Of a stretch of 62,186 nucleotides of DNA, positions 60,733 through 62,186 are shown in pieces. The position numbers were made by a program, and so were the translations under genes. The DNA lies in assembly GCA_017936375.1 (NCBI GenBank), contig JAGBFR010000061.1:1-62186 (forward strand), read 5' to 3'. Source of the DNA: Clostridia bacterium (GTDB lineage Bacteria > Bacillota > Clostridia > Christensenellales > Aristaeellaceae). Under the pieces are notes generated by a model. That model worked only from the letters and a program-made list of their open reading frames with translations, was not told the DNA's origin and searched no databases. How positions within the stretch are numbered: the first letter of the stretch is position 1; each line of letters opens with the position of its first letter.

Positions 60733-61920
60733 TTGAAGAAATATATGGCGGCCGCGCTCCTCGCGCTGGCCCTGACGCTCACCGGCTGCTCCTCTTCCCC
60801 CGCGCCGCAGCCTACCAATGCCCCGACCGACGCCCCTGCGGCAACCACGGCTCCTACCGACGCGCCCGCACAGGCGCCGACCGAATCGCCCACCGAAGCC
60901 CCCACCGCTGCGCCGGAGATGACCAAATACAGCACGGTCTTCATGGATACGTTCGACACGGTCATTCAGGTGATCGGCTTCGCCCCGTCGCAGGAGGTCT
61001 TCTCCGAATACGCGGGGCAGGTACATGCGTCCTTTGTCTACATGCACAAGCTGTTTGACAATTACAACAGCTACGAGGACGAGGGCATCGTCAGCGTCTA
61101 TACGCTCAATCAGCGCGCGGCGCAGGAGCCGGTGAAGGTCGATCCCATCCTCTATCACATGCTCGATTTCAGCAAGAAGCATTACGAGGCCTGCCGCGGT
61201 CAGGTCAACGTCGCGATGGGCAGCGTCCTTTCCATCTGGCATGACTACCGCGAGGCCGGCCTTGACAATCCCGAGGCCGCTCAGCTCCCGCCGATGGACG
61301 CGCTGACCGCCGCCAACGCGCACACCGACATCAGCAAGCTCATCCTTGACGAGGAGAACATGACCGTCTTCTTCGCCGATCCGCAGATGAAGCTGGACGT
61401 CGGCGCCGCTGCAAAGGGCTATGCGACCGAGATCGCTGCGCAGCTGCTGCTTGACAGCGAAATGTCCTCCTTCATCATCAGCGCGGGCGGCAACGTGCGC
61501 GTGGGCCGTTCCCCGCTGGATGGCCGCCCGAACTGGGGCGTGGGCATTCAGGATCCCGACGGCGCGGTGCTCGGCACGGGCGATATCGTGGAGACGCTCT
61601 TTATCTCTGACAAGTCCGTGGTCACCTCCGGCGATTACCAGCGCTTCTACGTCGTGGACGGCGAGCGCTACCACCACCTGATCGACCCGGATACGCTGAT
61701 GCCGCCGTCCGATTACCGCTCCGTGTCCATCATCACTGAGGATTCCGGCTATGCGGATATGCTCTCCACCGCCGCCTATCTGATGCCGTATGAAGAATCC
61801 CGCGCGTTCATCGAGTCGCTCGAGGGCGTGGAGGCCATCTGGGTCTTCCCCGACATGCACATCGAGATGACCGACGGCGCAAAGCCCTACGCCAAGTCGC
61901 AGGGCGCGGTCAATCAGTAA
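60733..61920 (+). CDS. apbE: FAD:protein FMN transferase (ApbE) lipoprotein
   Basis: A 395-residue flavinyltransferase. A lipoprotein signal (LALALTLTGCSS, lipid Cys at residue 18) is followed by a TDAPAATTAPTDAPA-type linker and the ApbE domain (MDTFDTVIQVIGFA; LDVGAAAKGYATEIAA; SAGGNVRVGR; YHHLIDPDT). It attaches FMN to Thr of target flavoproteins on the cell surface. The start is TTG, chosen because GGAGG lies 8 nt upstream and the signal peptide then has normal length. Confidence 0.92.
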   Translation: MKKYMAAALLALALTLTGCSSSPAPQPTNAPTDAPAATTAPTDAPAQAPTESPTEAPTAAPEMTKYSTVFMDTFDTVIQVIGFAPSQEVFSEYAGQVHASFVYMHKLFDNYNSYEDEGIVSVYTLNQRAAQEPVKVDPILYHMLDFSKKHYEACRGQVNVAMGSVLSIWHDYREAGLDNPEAAQLPPMDALTAANAHTDISKLILDEENMTVFFADPQMKLDVGAAAKGYATEIAAQLLLDSEMSSFIISAGGNVRVGRSPLDGRPNWGVGIQDPDGAVLGTGDIVETLFISDKSVVTSGDYQRFYVVDGERYHHLIDPDTLMPPSDYRSVSIITEDSGYADMLSTAAYLMPYEESRAFIESLEGVEAIWVFPDMHIEMTDGAKPYAKSQGAVNQ

Positions 61921-61927
61921 CGCCGCC

Positions 61928-61953
61928 GCCTCCCTTCGGGGAGGCGCTTTTTT
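61928..61953 (+). terminator. Terminator of apbE
   Basis: GCCTCCC pairs with GGGAGGC around TTCG, followed by GC and six T. Confidence 0.92.
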
Positions 61954-61978
61954 GTTGATTAAAGATAAACACATATGC

Positions 61979-62186
61979 AAAAGCGCAGCCCGATTGCTCG
62001 GACTGCGCTCTGTCATCAGACAATATCCCAAAGTGCCGCTGCCGCCTTTTTTCCACCCACCGTCCTGGTAGGTCGGTGCCCTGCGCGATATTTCTGCCGT
62101 CCCCTGGCGTCATAAGACGGGGGCATGACATCCATACCTCGACATCCGGGCTCCTGTTCTGAAAATGTAGGAGAAAATACAGACGA
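61979..62186 (-). ncRNA. Structured non-coding RNA, partial; possibly 6S- or raiA-type
   Basis: No credible gene is seen. The minus strand folds consistently: TGTCAT (62130-62125) with ATGACA (62016-62011); inside it AATATC (62092-62087) with GATATT (62027-62022); a hairpin CCCC-CGTC-TTAT-GACG-CCA-GGGG (62123-62101); and CACCGACC (62078-62071) with GGTGGGTG (62061-62054). An intrinsic terminator (AGCGCAG with CTGCGCT, then TTTT) ends it. The hairpin CACCxACC/GGTGGGTG recalls some 6S RNAs, but the name is a guess. The 5' end is probably outside the window. Confidence 0.5.

Overview
The window reads as the chromosome of an endospore-forming anaerobic Firmicute of the Clostridia type. The signs are a SigG gene, SpoIVB, SpoIIP, YlmC/YmxH and a SpoIID-domain protein; a PyrR-attenuated pyr operon with a type 1B (PyrD/PyrK) dihydroorotate dehydrogenase; strong AGGAGG ribosome sites; and TTGACA/TATAAT promoters. 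Most of the window is GC-rich with GC-rich third positions. A stretch at about 37.1-39.1 kb is visibly AT-rich and looks acquired. The lineage is inferred only to class level; an uncultured gut clostridium would fit.

Layout. 1-616: seven tRNA genes on the minus strand behind one consensus promoter. 0.9-3.4 kb: AbrB-like regulator, PLP-dependent Met-gamma-lyase-family protein and EamA-type transporter. 3.5-10.5 kb: a secreted SH3-like protein, then the minus-strand operon pyrR-pyrB-pyrC-pyrF-pyrK-pyrD with a PyrR-binding attenuator. 10.5-17.2 kb: patatin, MgtC, HAD phosphatase, a small protein resembling the MgtC C-terminal domain, and a three-gene glycerol-3-phosphate-dehydrogenase-like unit (GlpA-like, FAD oxidoreductase, DUF1667). 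17.3-20.4 kb: a TRAP transporter operon. 20.5-25.7 kb: a Spo0A-like protein with an eroded receiver, a Sel1-like protein, an HTH/DUF2975 pair, sn-glycerol-1-phosphate dehydrogenase and a phd antitoxin with a truncated doc. 25.8-37.0 kb: twenty small codirectional accessory genes (six GNATs, two methyltransferases, Nudix, nitrilase, peptidase-E-like, deaminase, NDT-like and others). 37.1-39.1 kb: AT-rich island with repeats, ending in a duplicated spoIVB 3' end. 39.1-43.9 kb: sporulation genes (spoIVB, nrdR, ylmC, sigG, spoIIP, Cys-rich coat-like protein). 44-47 kb: a compact operon encoding a ZorA-like MotA/TolQ protein with a long helical tail, a ZorB-like OmpA/MotB protein and a third anchored protein. 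47.4-53 kb: MarR regulators, CapD-type dehydratase, galactokinase, DegV. 53-57.5 kb: Gx transporter, NusG-II protein, rsfS, yqeK, nadD, a membrane protein resembling an inactive Mrr nuclease, and a TrmN6-type methyltransferase. 57.6-61.9 kb: SpoIID protein with six SH3b domains and an ApbE lipoprotein. 61.97-62.19 kb: an apparently structured non-coding RNA on the minus strand, cut by the window end.

The most notable items are the Zorya-like motor pair without recognisable Zorya effectors, the degenerate Spo0A-like protein together with a broken spoIVB-spo0A neighbourhood, the accessory-enzyme island, the repeats around the spoIVB junction, and the terminal structured RNA.
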